64,000 nt of DNA from Dermacentor variabilis (lineage: Eukaryota > Arthropoda > Arachnida > Ixodida > Ixodidae), in the NCBI RefSeq assembly GCF_050947875.1, contig NC_134570.1, forward strand, positions 204,117,750-204,181,749. Direction: 5' to 3'. The translations under genes were made by a program, and so were the position numbers. Every line of letters starts with the position of its first letter. Within the stretch, counting starts at the first letter, position 1. Below are positions 1 through 9,717 of the stretch, in pieces. The notes under the pieces were generated by a model. It made no database searches and had not been told where the DNA came from. It saw only the letters and a list, made by a program, of their open reading frames with translations.

Positions 1-3000
1 AGGAAGCTCCCTGGTCTTGTTATAGATGGTTACTTCTCCTGTACTTCTGGTCGACTTGTCTTTTGTGACTTCAGCTATTGTAATGTCCAATGGCGCGTGT
101 TTTGCATTTATGCGCCTAATACTGTGCAAGAGAGGGCAAATTTCTTTTTGAGTTTAAAGCATCATTTACATGTGCAAAAAATGATAGCCTGTGTAGGCGA
201 CTTCAACTGCGTATTGAAAGCTGAGGATAGGTCTACGCGTCGCGTGGTTTGTGACAAAAGTAGTGATATCCTGGCGCAGATCACACACGAATTCGAATTA
301 GAAGATATCGCAGAATGTTTTCGCGGTCACGGAGACGTAAGCTACACTCACTTTCAGGGCACAAGTCACGCACGCTTAGACCGTATCTATCTTTCATATG
401 ATTTAGTTGAAAAATGCCAGTGCTACACAGTTACGGCCATATCATATTCTGACCACTGCCTGGTAAAATGCACGGTGGGCAGGAAGAAAGAACGAAACAA
501 GTTCGTCTGGGAACTGTGGAAATTGAATGCAGAGCTGTTACGGGATGAAACTTTTAACGAAAATGTAGTGGCTACTCTGAATTCTTTTGGAACAGACAGT
601 TCTACGAAATTTGGTGAGGAATGGGAGTTGCTGAAGCAAAGCATTAAATTGAAGGCAATCGAAAGAAGTAGCGTACTGCGATATGAACAAAAGGCCAGAG
701 AAAAGGATTTAACAACATTGCTAGAAAAATTTGCGAAGCTTGAATGCATGCAACCTGGCGCCTATCAACAAGATATGCGAACCGTTAAGAAGAAGCTCGA
801 GGTATTCGACGAAGATCGCTTCCGAGGTGCGCTAGTGCGCGCCAGAGCAGAAAGGCTATCATGCGGGGAAACGCCAACGAAAAGAGCACTGGGGTTAGAA
901 AAAAAGCACTCGAGACGTAAGCAGATTGAGGCTATCGAATATGAAGGGGTGGTATTAACGGATAACAATAATATAGGGCGTGCTTTCTTTGAGCATTACA
1001 AAGAACTTTTTACATTCAGGCCTGTCAACATGCACGATTTCAAGAAATTATTTTTGCAACGAATCCCACAGCTGTCGAGTGAGGTTAAAGAAACCTTAGA
1101 ACGACCATTAACAGAACATGAAGTGATGAAAGCCATCGAAGACCTGAATCCTGGGAAGTCGCCAGGTCCAGACGGTCTTTGTGCCGCATGGTACAAATCG
1201 TTCAAAAGCCACCTAGCTCCTATCATAACAGCAGTTTTCAAGGAAGCATATGAACTGAAAATACTTCCACCATCCTTTGGCCAGTCCCATACAGTACTAA
1301 TACCGAAAACAGAAGAGACCGAAAAGCTCAAGCAACTTTCCTCCTACAGACCCATAGCGCTTACTAACTGCGACTACAAAATATTGATGAAGGTGTTGGC
1401 ACGACGGGTCCAGTCAGTTATTCAGGAAGTAGTCGGCCCACACCAGACGTGTGGTATTCGTGGAAGAACCATTTTCACTAACATCCATAAAATGAAGTGT
1501 GTGCTGGAGTGTTGTGACGCCATGTGCGATGCAGTAGCCATCCTCCAGCTAGACTTGGAGAAGGCGTTTGATTGTGTTTCTCACGACATATTGCTTACCA
1601 TCCTTGAACACGTTAATTTTGGCCACATAATCACTGAAGGGGTGACCATGGCGTACCGGAGCTGCTATACCAGACTTATAGTTAATCAGATGTTGGGGGC
1701 CCCCATTAACGTGAAGCGCTCCGTTCGCCAGGGTTGTCCACTCAGTCCACTCCTGTTTTGTGTCTACATAGAAACGCTATGTCTGGCCATCATTGAAAAT
1801 GAATGTATTAAGGGGTTTAGTCTTCAATCAGCAGAAGTGAAGCTACTGGCATACGCTGACGATGTGGCTGTGTGCTGTAAGGACAAACAAAGTGTATTGA
1901 ATACTGTGAATATCGTCAAAAAGTTTGGTAACGTCACTAGCAGCTACGTTAACTGGCAGAAATGTTTGGGGTTTTGGCATGGAAGATGGGCGTCTACACC
2001 AGACCACTTTTCGAACGTAAACTGGGTCACGACGCCAGTGAAGTACCTTGGAGCACCCCTTGATGCCTACAAGGACAGTAGCGAGTACTGGAAGGAGCGG
2101 ACAAAACAACTAAAAGAAAAAGCCGACCGATGGAACGCCTGTTACTTGTCAATATTCGCGAGAGCTACAGCGTGCAACATGTTTCTCGTGACAAAGATCT
2201 GGTACGTAATGCAGGTACTACAGTGCTCTCGTATTAATGTGCAGAAACTGCACCGCGTGTTCGCTGTATTCGTGTGGGCATCAAGCTGGGAGCGATGTAG
2301 CCGAGATAATCTCTTCCGGCGCGTGAAGGATGGTGGTCTGGGGTTGGCGCACCTCTTCTTGCGTCAACTGGTGAATAGATTCTCCTTCTTTCGAGATACA
2401 AACGACCCATTTCTGCGCACGGTGATCCAAATGAGGCTGTCAAGATCACTTCCCGAATTCGTTGTAGGTACGGAAATAATGCCAGGACCAGTCCGTGGTT
2501 TCTTTCGGGAAATAGTTCAGAGTGTTTCCTTTTTGCGTGTTCGTTTATCAAGTGCATATTTGTGGAGTGTAAAACGGAAAAAGTTATATCGTGATTTATG
2601 TGACAGTGTTTTGCTGGTACCTATGTACAGAGCCCCGTACAGTGGAGGCCCAGGCCTAGATGTATTGAAAAGGGTGAAGAAGATGCCAGTCCAACCAGCC
2701 ACTAAATCGTTCTTTTTTAAATTACACACTGGTACTGTACCTGTTAAATTCTTCCTTGAACAACGTGGGTTCTACATGCCATGGGGAACCCACTGCCTTA
2801 TATGTAAAAAAACAGAAAGCATAGATCATGTCTTCATCCACTGTTGGGAAGGGGTCTTTTTCTGGGACGTGTTACAAAGGACTCTAAAAAAGGAGCTACC
2901 TATAGATCCCCACGGAATCAGGTTTCTGCCAGTATATGACGACGAAGGTTTCCCGTACGACCTGATCATGCTTACGGGCCTCCACTGTTTATGGCGCGCA

Positions 3001-3156
3001 AGAATGGCGGGTTACCATTGTGACCCGGATGCCCGACCGGCGCGTCTGTACTTTTGTGAATCCATGCAACGGTATGTGGAAGTGATGAAGATGCAACAGC
3101 CTGTTCCTGAGTGGCTGTCGAGGGTTGAACCCCTTACAGCACTAAAGGAATTTTAA
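1..3156 (+). CDS. LINE ORF2: APE endonuclease / reverse transcriptase (partial at 5' end)
   Basis: The frame is open from base 1 to the stop at 3154-3156 (1051 residues), with no internal stop or frameshift. In order it shows the end of the endonuclease domain (GDFN, LDRIY, SDHCLV catalytic boxes), the RT fingers (KSPGPDGL), 'YRPIALTN', 'HQTCGIRG', the RT motif A 'QLDLEKAFD', motif B 'RQGCPLSPLLF', the catalytic YADD, and a C-terminal C-x2-C-x8-H-x4-C motif (CLIC...H...C). In this family the protein nicks the target and reverse-transcribes the element RNA from the nick. The N-terminal Asn and Glu boxes of the nuclease lie outside the window. The openness suggests a young or recently active copy. 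Assignment to the L1/Tx1 group rests on remembered motif wording, not on a tree. Confidence 0.9.
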   Translation, partial: RKLPGLVIDGYFSCTSGRLVFCDFSYCNVQWRVFCIYAPNTVQERANFFLSLKHHLHVQKMIACVGDFNCVLKAEDRSTRRVVCDKSSDILAQITHEFELEDIAECFRGHGDVSYTHFQGTSHARLDRIYLSYDLVEKCQCYTVTAISYSDHCLVKCTVGRKKERNKFVWELWKLNAELLRDETFNENVVATLNSFGTDSSTKFGEEWELLKQSIKLKAIERSSVLRYEQKAREKDLTTLLEKFAKLECMQPGAYQQDMRTVKKKLEVFDEDRFRGALVRARAERLSCGETPTKRALGLEKKHSRRKQIEAIEYEGVVLTDNNNIGRAFFEHYKELFTFRPVNMHDFKKLFLQRIPQLSSEVKETLERPLTEHEVMKAIEDLNPGKSPGPDGLCAAWYKSFKSHLAPIITAVFKEAYELKILPPSFGQSHTVLIPKTEETEKLKQLSSYRPIALTNCDYKILMKVLARRVQSVIQEVVGPHQTCGIRGRTIFTNIHKMKCVLECCDAMCDAVAILQLDLEKAFDCVSHDILLTILEHVNFGHIITEGVTMAYRSCYTRLIVNQMLGAPINVKRSVRQGCPLSPLLFCVYIETLCLAIIENECIKGFSLQSAEVKLLAYADDVAVCCKDKQSVLNTVNIVKKFGNVTSSYVNWQKCLGFWHGRWASTPDHFSNVNWVTTPVKYLGAPLDAYKDSSEYWKERTKQLKEKADRWNACYLSIFARATACNMFLVTKIWYVMQVLQCSRINVQKLHRVFAVFVWASSWERCSRDNLFRRVKDGGLGLAHLFLRQLVNRFSFFRDTNDPFLRTVIQMRLSRSLPEFVVGTEIMPGPVRGFFREIVQSVSFLRVRLSSAYLWSVKRKKLYRDLCDSVLLVPMYRAPYSGGPGLDVLKRVKKMPVQPATKSFFFKLHTGTVPVKFFLEQRGFYMPWGTHCLICKKTESIDHVFIHCWEGVFFWDVLQRTLKKELPIDPHGIRFLPVYDDEGFPYDLIMLTGLHCLWRARMAGYHCDPDARPARLYFCESMQRYVEVMKMQQPVPEWLSRVEPLTALKEF

Positions 3157-3319
3157 TCCGACAACGTCGTGCCACAGTAGCGGACGGCAGCGAATGTAAA
3201 TATTACTGTTCCTTGTTCCGTTTGTGTATTCATCCCTTTTTGCTTCTTTGGTCTTTGTTTATATCATTTAGGAATTTGTGTTGTGTTATGTCGAGTACTG
3301 GCAATAAAGAAAAAAAAAA
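1..3319 (+). mobile_element. tRNA-Met-targeted LINE copy 1 (subfamily A), 5' end outside window
   Basis: This is the 3' part of a non-LTR retrotransposon: an open ORF2, a 163-bp 3' UTR, an AATAAAG polyadenylation signal and a short A-rich tail that runs directly into base 1 of a tRNA-Met gene at 3320. The same 3' junction with a tRNA recurs in copies 2, 3, 4, 5, 6 and 8. Subfamily A (copies 1, 5 and 9) is recognised by the shared wording around the RT box 'SVRQGCPLSPLLF' and a C-terminus close to 'EPLTALKEF'. ORF1 and the 5' junction lie before the window, so completeness cannot be judged. Confidence 0.9.
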
Positions 3320-3392
3320 GCCTCGGTAGCGCAGTAGGCAGCGCGTCAGTCTCATAATCTGAAGGTCGTGAGTTCGATCCTCACTCGGGGCA
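3320..3392 (+). tRNA. tRNA-Met (CAT), elongator type, consensus copy
   Basis: The 73 bases fold as a cloverleaf: 7-bp acceptor with two G-U pairs, D stem GCGC/GCGC, anticodon loop CTCATAA with CAT at 34-36, T stem GTGAG/CTCAC and loop TTCGATC. The sequence closely matches the vertebrate elongator tRNA-Met as I recall it. The A box and B box (GTTCGATCC) are intact, there is no intron, and a T5 run follows. It directly abuts the A-tail of LINE copy 1. Confidence 0.95.
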
Positions 3393-3406
3393 AAGGCGGC
3401 GCTTCA

Positions 3407-3411
3407 TTTTT
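3407..3411 (+). terminator. Pol III T-run terminator after tRNA-Met
   Basis: Five consecutive T residues lie 15 bp past the tRNA 3' end. The same T5 (in 'ttatttttg' or a close variant) is present downstream of every tRNA copy in the window, as expected for RNA polymerase III termination. This is one representative of all units. Confidence 0.7.
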
Positions 3412-3567
3412 GTTCCCCTGACGCGATGGTGCACTCATATTTAGGCATCATACTGAAAGTATATTCCAATCTGATGCGGTGTAACTTCTCCACACTATTT
3501 TACTTTCTCAACTCAGTCTAAAATAACAGTAAGGAGATTGGACACGTCTTGTCGTGCCCCCCTGTCT

Positions 3568-3640
3568 GCCTCGGTAGCGCAGTAGGCAGCGCGTCAGTCT
3601 CATAATCTGAAGGTCGTGAGTTCGATCCTCACTCGGGGCA
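3568..3640 (+). tRNA. tRNA-Met (CAT), consensus copy
   Basis: Identical by eye to the copy at 3320. Cloverleaf, anticodon CAT, A box, B box and the downstream T5 run are all intact. Confidence 0.95.
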
Positions 3641-3813
3641 AAGGCGGCGCTTTATTTTTGTTCCCTGACGCGATGGTGCACTCATATTTAGGCATCATAC
3701 TGAAAGTATATTCCAATATGATGCGGTGTAACTGCTCCACAGTATTTTACTTTCTCAACTCAGTCTAAAATAACAGTAAGGAGATTGGACACGTCTTGGC
3801 GTGCCCCCTGTCT

Positions 3814-3886
3814 GCCTCGGTAGCGCAGTAGGCAGCGCGTCAGTCTCATAATCTGAAGGTCGTGAGTTCGATCCTCACTCGGGGCA
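3814..3886 (+). tRNA. tRNA-Met (CAT), consensus copy
   Basis: Identical by eye to the copy at 3320, with all stems and both internal promoter boxes intact. Confidence 0.95.
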
Positions 3887-4059
3887 AAGGCGGCGCTTTA
3901 TTTTTGTTCCCTGACGCGATGGTGCACTCATATTTAGGCATCATACTGAAAGTATATTCCAATATGATGCGGTGTAACTGCTCCGCACTATTTTACTTTC
4001 TCAACTCAGTCTATAATAACAGTAAGGAGATTGGACACGTCTTGTCGTGCCCCCTGTCT

Positions 4060-4132
4060 GCCTCGGTAGCGCAGTAGGCAGCGCGTCAGTCTCATAATCT
4101 GAAGGTCGTGAGTTCGTTCCTCACTCGGGGCA
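4060..4132 (+). tRNA. tRNA-Met (CAT), T-loop variant A58T
   Basis: Consensus except that the T loop reads TTCGTTC, changing the nearly invariant A58 and altering the B box. Stems remain paired. It may be weakly expressed or non-functional. Confidence 0.85.
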
Positions 4133-4304
4133 AAGCGGCGCTTTATTTTTGTTCCCTGACGCGATGGTGCACTCATATTTAGGCATCATACTGAAAGTAT
4201 ATTCCAATATGATGCGGTGTAACTGCTCCACACTATTTTACTTTCTCAACTCAGTCTAAAATAACAGTAAGGAGATTGGACACGTCTTGGCGTGCCCCCT
4301 GTCT

Positions 4305-4377
4305 GCCTCGGTAGCGCAGTAGACAGCGCGTCAGTCTCATAATCTAAAGGTTGTGAGTTCGATCCTCACTCGGGGCA
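4305..4377 (+). tRNA. tRNA-Met-like copy with several changes
   Basis: The anticodon CAT is retained, but G19 is A (losing the G19-C56 tertiary pair), G42 is A (anticodon stem) and C48 is T (losing the G15-C48 pair). Probably a decaying copy. Confidence 0.8.
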
Positions 4378-4550
4378 AAGGCGGCGCATTATTTTTGTTC
4401 CCTGACGCGATGGTGCACTCATATTTAGGCATCATACTGAAAGTATATTCCAATCTTATGTGGTGTAACTGCTCCACACTATTTTACTTTCTCAATTCAG
4501 TCTAAAATAACAGTAAGGAGATTGGACACGTCTTGTCGTCCCCCCTGTCT

Positions 4551-4623
4551 GCCTCGGTAGCGCATTAGGCAGCGCGTCAGTCTCATAATCTGAAGGTCGT
4601 GAGTTCGATCCTCACTCGGGCCA
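4551..4623 (+). tRNA. tRNA-Met-like copy with acceptor mismatch
   Basis: The anticodon CAT and T arm are intact, but G15 is T and G71 is C, which breaks an acceptor-stem pair. Probably a decaying copy. Confidence 0.8.
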
Positions 4624-4796
4624 AAGGCGGCGCTTTATTTTTGTTCCCTGACGCGATGGTGCACTCATATTTAGGCATCATACTGAAAGTATATTCCAAT
4701 CTGATGCGGTGTAACTGCTCCACACTATTTTACTTTCTCAATTCAGTCTAAAATAACAGTAAAGAGATTGGACACGTCTTGTCGTGCCCCCTGTCT

Positions 4797-4812
4797 GCCT
4801 CGGTAGCGCAGT
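4797..4812 (+). pseudogene. tRNA-Met 5' stub at LINE copy 2 insertion (target site duplication, left)
   Basis: The 17 bases at 4796-4812, 'tgcctcggtagcgcagt', are the first 16 bases of the tRNA plus one upstream T. They recur exactly at 9717-9733, immediately after the A-rich tail of copy 2. This fixes the insertion after tRNA base 16 and defines a 17-bp duplication. Confidence 0.93.
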
Positions 4813-4849
4813 GATTCCATTTCCGGCCACCGCGGTGAACGGACGCGGA

Positions 4850-6062
4850 ATGCCTTGCTCCGTAGGGGCGGATACAGCGGCCCTCGGCCGTGGCACCAGG
4901 TGTACGGATAAGCCTTACCCGGATTATCAAGTTGTTTTGCCTCATCTGCCTTCAGGTACATCAGTTTTGTATACAGTATTTTTGCATGCGGATGTTAAAA
5001 CCAGGCCGTATCGGGTCGAGCACTTTCGAGATGCGCTCGCGCGTCTTGCACTGCTGCCGGAAGTGGTGGCCCTTGGCGCCTTCCAAATGAACCATGTGTG
5101 GGCGGTGACCTTCCGTGATGAAGCTTCGAAGAAAAAGATGCTTGCGGCAGAAACATTCAACGTGAAAGACCAGCCCTGTGTCGTTTATGATCCCTGCAAC
5201 CAAGGCATCAGACTGAAGCTTTATTGGCTGTTGCATTTCGTTCACGACGACGAGGTTCGAGCAGCGTTAGCCCCTTACGGAAGGGCTACAGATATCGCCC
5301 GCGAAAAGTGGCGGGTACAGGGATGTAATGATAAAGGGTCCACCACCCGTTTGGTGACACTCTTGCCAAAGCCTGGAATTACAGTTGAAGACTTGCCTCA
5401 TCAGGTGCGTGCGCGTCGCGGAAAACTTAGCGCTCGTGCATGTACCAGGAAGGCCCCCGTTATGCCTCCGGTGCAATGGAACTGGACATATCAGGCGCGA
5501 GTGTCGCATACCACGCTGTGCACTCTGCCGACGATTCGGCCACGAAGAACAAGACTGCGTGCGATCCTATGCAGCGGTAACAAGTCCAGTTAAAGGCGAC
5601 GAGATGGCTGAACACATAATGGACCATGCTGATGCCGATGCAGCATCCCGAGCAACGACCGAAGAACCGGCGGCAGACAGCACACCCTCTGACGCGTCTC
5701 CACTTCAGGAAAACTCCACTGGGCCCGGCGACAGCCAATCTGGCGAGGCAAAGAGCGTGCTGGTTGGGAAGCCGACTAACGACCAAAACGTCAATGAGAG
5801 AAAGGACGCGATTTTAGTAAGCGCATCAGTGACTACCGCGAAAGACGAGACCGAAGGCATTGAGGATGTTGAAATGACAGCAGCCGCTAAAGCAGCTGCA
5901 AAGAGGCCTCGTGAGGCCACTGACGGATCTCAAGCCTCACCCGAACCATCGAGCAGCGGCGAGCCGTCGCCGAAGACCGCTATAACGAGACGAATGGGCC
6001 TCAAACCGAAGCCGAAGATACCGCCTGATAGGCGGTCGGCTTCAACATTGACCCCGACTTAG
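4850..6062 (+). pseudogene. LINE copy 2 ORF1: CCHC zinc-knuckle nucleic-acid-binding protein (4-bp frameshift)
   Basis: The ATG at 4850 lies 37 bp into the element, at the same place as in the other copies, which is why this start is chosen. An N-terminal globular region includes the conserved stretch 'FQMNHVWAVTF'. It is followed by 'GSTTR...EDLPHQ', then two knuckles, C-x2-C-x4-H-x4-C twice (CLRCNGTGHIRREC and CALCRRFGHEEQDC), and an acidic, Ser/Pro-rich tail ending in a basic patch. ORF1 proteins of this group bind element RNA and act as chaperones. The frame breaks at about 5404-5411, where 'gtgcgtgcgcgtc' replaces the 'gtgcgcgtc' implied by sibling copies: a 4-bp tandem duplication just before the knuckles. 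Both halves are otherwise open, so the lesion is young or an assembly artefact. Confidence 0.85.
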
Positions 6063-6202
6063 GGGCGCGAAGTGTGTTCAGCCAGCCTGTCCTCAGTATA
6101 AGACGTTACATAGCGGACAAGTAGAATGTGACCTGTGCTGGTTTTTGCTATCACTGCCTGTCCAGATGTGAGTACCGTTCCGTCTGTTTGCTAATCCAAA
6201 AA

Positions 6203-9200
6203 ATGGCTGTTAATCTGACATTTCCCCTTTGTGTAGCTACGTTGAATGTGAGGGGTTTGGCATCCCGCAGGAGGCAGTGCCAGTTAAGCCGTCTCTTGTT
6301 GGAAAATGACATTGACATAATGGCAGTGCAGGAAACCAAAGTAGAAAGCGAAGAGCAAACGCACAGAATGGTCGAACCTTTCAGGGATAGGTATAATGTA
6401 TGTGTGTCTCATGCTAGAGGCACTTCAGCGGGTTGCATGATACTCGTTCGAAAATGCACCGATATTGTAACGCAATCTGTAGAATCCAGTGATGATGGCA
6501 GGCTACTATTCATCGACTTTGGCATTTGTGGCCTCCTTTGGCGTGCAATATGTGTGTATGCTCCGAATAACATTAACGAACGTGTAGAATACATAGATAA
6601 CCTGAGAACATGCATGACGTACGAAAGGAACATAATTTTATTTGGAGACTTTAATTGTGTGTGCAGGCCGCAAGACAGAATCAACAGATTGACTTACCGC
6701 GATAGAAGTGCGACACTATTAAACGCGCTTGTAAACGAGCTTGAACTGGACGACGTTGGTTGTATTTTTGACGGTGACGAGCACGTACAGTATACGCACT
6801 ACCAAGGTGTAAGTCATGCTAGACTAGATCGCATATATGTTCCGGCAGCTGCGATACCACACATTACTACATACAAAGTAAAGAACGTCACATTTAGCGA
6901 TCACTGCTTGGTGATAGCGACACTAGGAACCAAGACAAAAGCGTCAAAGTTTAGTTGGAACTTGTGGAAATTAAATGATACACTGTTGGATGATGAAATT
7001 TTTGTTAAAAAAGTAAAGGAAAGGATAGAGGAAATATGTTCGGTTGAATCTTCCAATTTCACAGCGCTTTGGGAGCAATTTAAAAATGAAGTAAAGATTG
7101 CGGCGATTGAACGAGCTTGCGTGCGGCGCAGCATTGAAAAACAACAAGAGAAAGAACTTAGGAGCACGTTAGATTATAAGATTGCGGTTGAGAGTGCTAA
7201 CCCTGGACACTTTAGCAAGGAACTACGTGACCTTAAAAGTAAGCTCGAAGTGATAGATGAAAAGAAATATCGTGGAGCGATCGTCAGAGCACGGGCTGAA
7301 AGACTATGGCTAGGGGAAACGCCTACTAAGCGGGCACTCGGGGAAGAAAAAAGGCAAGCAGTAAAAAAAGAGATAAAAGAAATAAGATATAAAAACGATG
7401 TGACGCGCGACAAGGAACTGATAGAGAAAGCGTTTGTTGAATGCTATCGAAAACTGCTAAGCCCAAAAATGAAAGATACAGAAGCCTTTCGAAACGAATT
7501 TTTGTCGCTCATGCCAAGGCTAGGCGATGAAGTAAGAGAAACGCTTGAACGGCCAATTAGTCTGAATGAAGTAAAACAGGCCATTGATGAACTAAGCACT
7601 GGCAAAGCACCTGGGCCTGATGGACTAGGGGCTGCCATTTACAAATGCTTCAAGGAAGAACTGGCACAAGCGTTACATCGCGTGATAAATGAGTGCTATG
7701 AACAAAAAAGAGCACCTTTATCTTTTAGAAAATGTCATGTAGTACTCATTCCAAAATCGGATGATCCCAGGAAATTGTTGGATGTTGAGGCCTATCGACC
7801 TATAAGTCTTACGAATGTAGACTATAAAATATTTACAAAGGTGCTAGCCAAGAGATTGCAGAGCGTTATCACACACCTCGTATTACCTCACCAGACATGT
7901 GGCATCAAAGGAAGGACAATCTACACAAATATACACACCGCTAGAACTATCCTAGAATGCTGTGACATGACTCAAGATAACATAGCTATGATACAACTGG
8001 ATCTTCAAAAAGCATTTGATAGAGTTAATCATGACATACTACAGTTATTACTAGAACATTGTAATGTAGGTAGCGTTATCAAGGAGGGCATCAAGATGGT
8101 GTATGAAGAGTGTGCAGTAAACCTTATAATTAACAACACCGTAAGTGAAAACATTCCAGTACTGTCTGGTATAAAACAAGGGTGTGCCTGTTCGTCTCTT
8201 CTTTTTGCACTTTATTTGGAACCCTTATGTTTAAAAATTCGCATAAATAAAATGGTGCATGGTTACTCCATTTATGCTACTGAAGTAAAAATACTGGCAT
8301 ATGCCGATGATATAGCTATATTCTGCAAAGACAAAGACAGTATTAAAGAAGCTGTTAAGGAAGCTACATCATTCTGTAGTGCTACCGGAAGTGCCATTAG
8401 CTGGGATAAATCTCTGGGCATTTGGCATGGAAATTGGGGGCAAGAGCCGGAGGCGTATGCAAACATGAGATGGGCAAGTATTCCTGCTAGATACTTGGGG
8501 GTTCCTCTCCAACATTATGGAAATACTGCAGAATACTGGGCAGGAGAGACAGAAAGGCTCAAGGATCAGTCTGAAAAATGGGGAGGGCATAACTTTTCTA
8601 TGTTTTCCCGCGCTACAGTCTGTAATGTGTTTTTTGTTGCAAAAGTGTTTTACGTACTTCAAGTGTTCAGTATGAGCAGAACTTGTGTCCAAAAATTACA
8701 CAGAGTGTTTGCCACCTATATATGGAATTCTACCTTGGAACGCACCAGTCGGTTAAACTTGTTCCTTTCGGTGCGACACGGAGGGCTTGGTCTGTGTCAT
8801 TTATTTTTGAAACAAATAGTTTCAAGGTTTTTCTTTCTGAGAGACCAGAGAGATGTTTTCTTGCGTACTGTTATACACATGAGGTTGTGTAATCATATCC
8901 CGGATTATATTGTCTCATCAAATGCAGATACGCGTGGAACACTGAGCAGTTTTTGGCGCGAAATAGTGTCTGCATATCAAGTACTGAAGCCACGGTTTTC
9001 CTTAGAATATTTGAGCGCAGTGGCACGTAAACGATTGTACAAAGATCTAATTGATGTGTTTTTACCAATACCGTTGTACCGCTCCATCTATCAACTAGGA
9101 CCAGAACGAGACGTATTAAAACGAGTTCGAAAAATGCCAGTAAGAGCGTCATCTAAATCATTCTTTTTCCAACTGCACACGGGCACGCTCGCTGTAAAAC

Positions 9201-9607
9201 CGTGGCTTCAAAGCAAAGGTATCTTTGTCCCATGGGGATTACACTGCCTGATATGTCGAAAGGAGGAAACGATAGAACACATCTTTTTGGACTGTCACGA
9301 TGCTTTTTTCTTGTGGGACATCCTTAAACGGACACTTCAGAAAGATTTGCCAGTAACACCCTTTGGTATCCGATTCTTGCCATGTGAAGATCCAGATGAA
9401 ATGCCATGCGACATGTTCATGTTACTGTGTTTGCATAGTGTGTGGAAAACGAGGATGGCGGTCAGAAATGCGGATGTCAACGCAAGATCGGCCATGCAAA
9501 ACTTCAGTGAGAACTGTGTGTACATACGAGATGTTCTCAAAATCCAGAGGAACCCACCGGATTGGATACCTGTGCTCGATAAGCTGGCTTCTCTGAAGCC
9601 ATTTTAG
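6203..9607 (+). CDS. LINE copy 2 ORF2: APE endonuclease / reverse transcriptase, intact (1134 aa)
   Basis: I chose the ATG at 6203 (MAVNLTF) because sibling copies start ORF2 with the same Met-Ala context. The endonuclease is complete: Asn15 (TLNVRG), Glu44 (VQETK), Asp149/Asn151 (GDFN), the LDRIY box and Asp233-His234 (SDHCLV). The RT follows with KAPGPDG near 467, motif A Asp600, motif B 'IKQGCACSSLLF', and YADD at 700-703. The C-terminal zinc motif is Cys1015, Cys1018, His1026 and Cys1031. All catalytic residues expected of the family are present with no stop, so this is the best candidate in the window for an active enzyme. Its nuclease presumably sets the tRNA-gene specificity (inference). 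The absence of an RLE-type nuclease separates it from R2-like elements. Confidence 0.93.
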   Translation: MAVNLTFPLCVATLNVRGLASRRRQCQLSRLLLENDIDIMAVQETKVESEEQTHRMVEPFRDRYNVCVSHARGTSAGCMILVRKCTDIVTQSVESSDDGRLLFIDFGICGLLWRAICVYAPNNINERVEYIDNLRTCMTYERNIILFGDFNCVCRPQDRINRLTYRDRSATLLNALVNELELDDVGCIFDGDEHVQYTHYQGVSHARLDRIYVPAAAIPHITTYKVKNVTFSDHCLVIATLGTKTKASKFSWNLWKLNDTLLDDEIFVKKVKERIEEICSVESSNFTALWEQFKNEVKIAAIERACVRRSIEKQQEKELRSTLDYKIAVESANPGHFSKELRDLKSKLEVIDEKKYRGAIVRARAERLWLGETPTKRALGEEKRQAVKKEIKEIRYKNDVTRDKELIEKAFVECYRKLLSPKMKDTEAFRNEFLSLMPRLGDEVRETLERPISLNEVKQAIDELSTGKAPGPDGLGAAIYKCFKEELAQALHRVINECYEQKRAPLSFRKCHVVLIPKSDDPRKLLDVEAYRPISLTNVDYKIFTKVLAKRLQSVITHLVLPHQTCGIKGRTIYTNIHTARTILECCDMTQDNIAMIQLDLQKAFDRVNHDILQLLLEHCNVGSVIKEGIKMVYEECAVNLIINNTVSENIPVLSGIKQGCACSSLLFALYLEPLCLKIRINKMVHGYSIYATEVKILAYADDIAIFCKDKDSIKEAVKEATSFCSATGSAISWDKSLGIWHGNWGQEPEAYANMRWASIPARYLGVPLQHYGNTAEYWAGETERLKDQSEKWGGHNFSMFSRATVCNVFFVAKVFYVLQVFSMSRTCVQKLHRVFATYIWNSTLERTSRLNLFLSVRHGGLGLCHLFLKQIVSRFFFLRDQRDVFLRTVIHMRLCNHIPDYIVSSNADTRGTLSSFWREIVSAYQVLKPRFSLEYLSAVARKRLYKDLIDVFLPIPLYRSIYQLGPERDVLKRVRKMPVRASSKSFFFQLHTGTLAVKPWLQSKGIFVPWGLHCLICRKEETIEHIFLDCHDAFFLWDILKRTLQKDLPVTPFGIRFLPCEDPDEMPCDMFMLLCLHSVWKTRMAVRNADVNARSAMQNFSENCVYIRDVLKIQRNPPDWIPVLDKLASLKPF

Positions 9608-9717
9608 CTTCACACTCCAGCCATGAAAAGGCTCACGCGTCTTTTATTGTACTTGTAAAATTGTATTTAAGAGTTCTGTGTTTGGAAGTGCCAAACCGGT
9701 AATAAAGAAAAAAAAAT

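Larger units (their letters stand above)
3320..4812 (+). repeat. Tandem tRNA-Met array I (246-bp unit, six units plus a 16-bp stub)
   Basis: tRNA starts at 3320, 3568, 3814, 4060, 4305, 4551 and 4797 give periods of 248, 246, 246, 245, 246 and 246 bp. Each unit is a 73-bp tRNA-Met gene followed by a 173-bp spacer of nearly constant sequence. The spacer holds a T5 run about 15 bp after each tRNA, a conserved block around 'gtgcactcatatttaggc', and a conserved 'attggacacgtcttg' block just upstream of the next tRNA. The units are head to tail with no A-tails or short duplications between them, so this is a tandem gene array and not a run of SINEs. The seventh tRNA is cut after 16 bases by LINE copy 2. 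Confidence 0.95.
4813..9716 (+). mobile_element. tRNA-Met-targeted LINE copy 2 (subfamily B), full length, 4.9 kb
   Basis: Complete from the 5' terminus 'gattccatttccggccacc' to the tail 'aataaagaaaaaaaaa'. It has a 37-bp leader, ORF1 (4850-6062), a 140-bp gap, ORF2 (6203-9607) and a 109-bp 3' UTR. The flanking 17-bp duplication is perfect, so the insertion is recent. It is the best preserved full copy here. Only ORF1 is damaged, by a 4-bp duplication. Subfamily B (copies 2, 3, 4, 6, 7 and 8) ends ORF2 with a motif close to 'LASLKPF'. Confidence 0.93.

Noticed and set aside
97..3156. Starting the first ORF2 at base 97
   Set aside because: That codon is GTG. The frame is open back to base 1 and the upstream residues match the nuclease domain of sibling copies.
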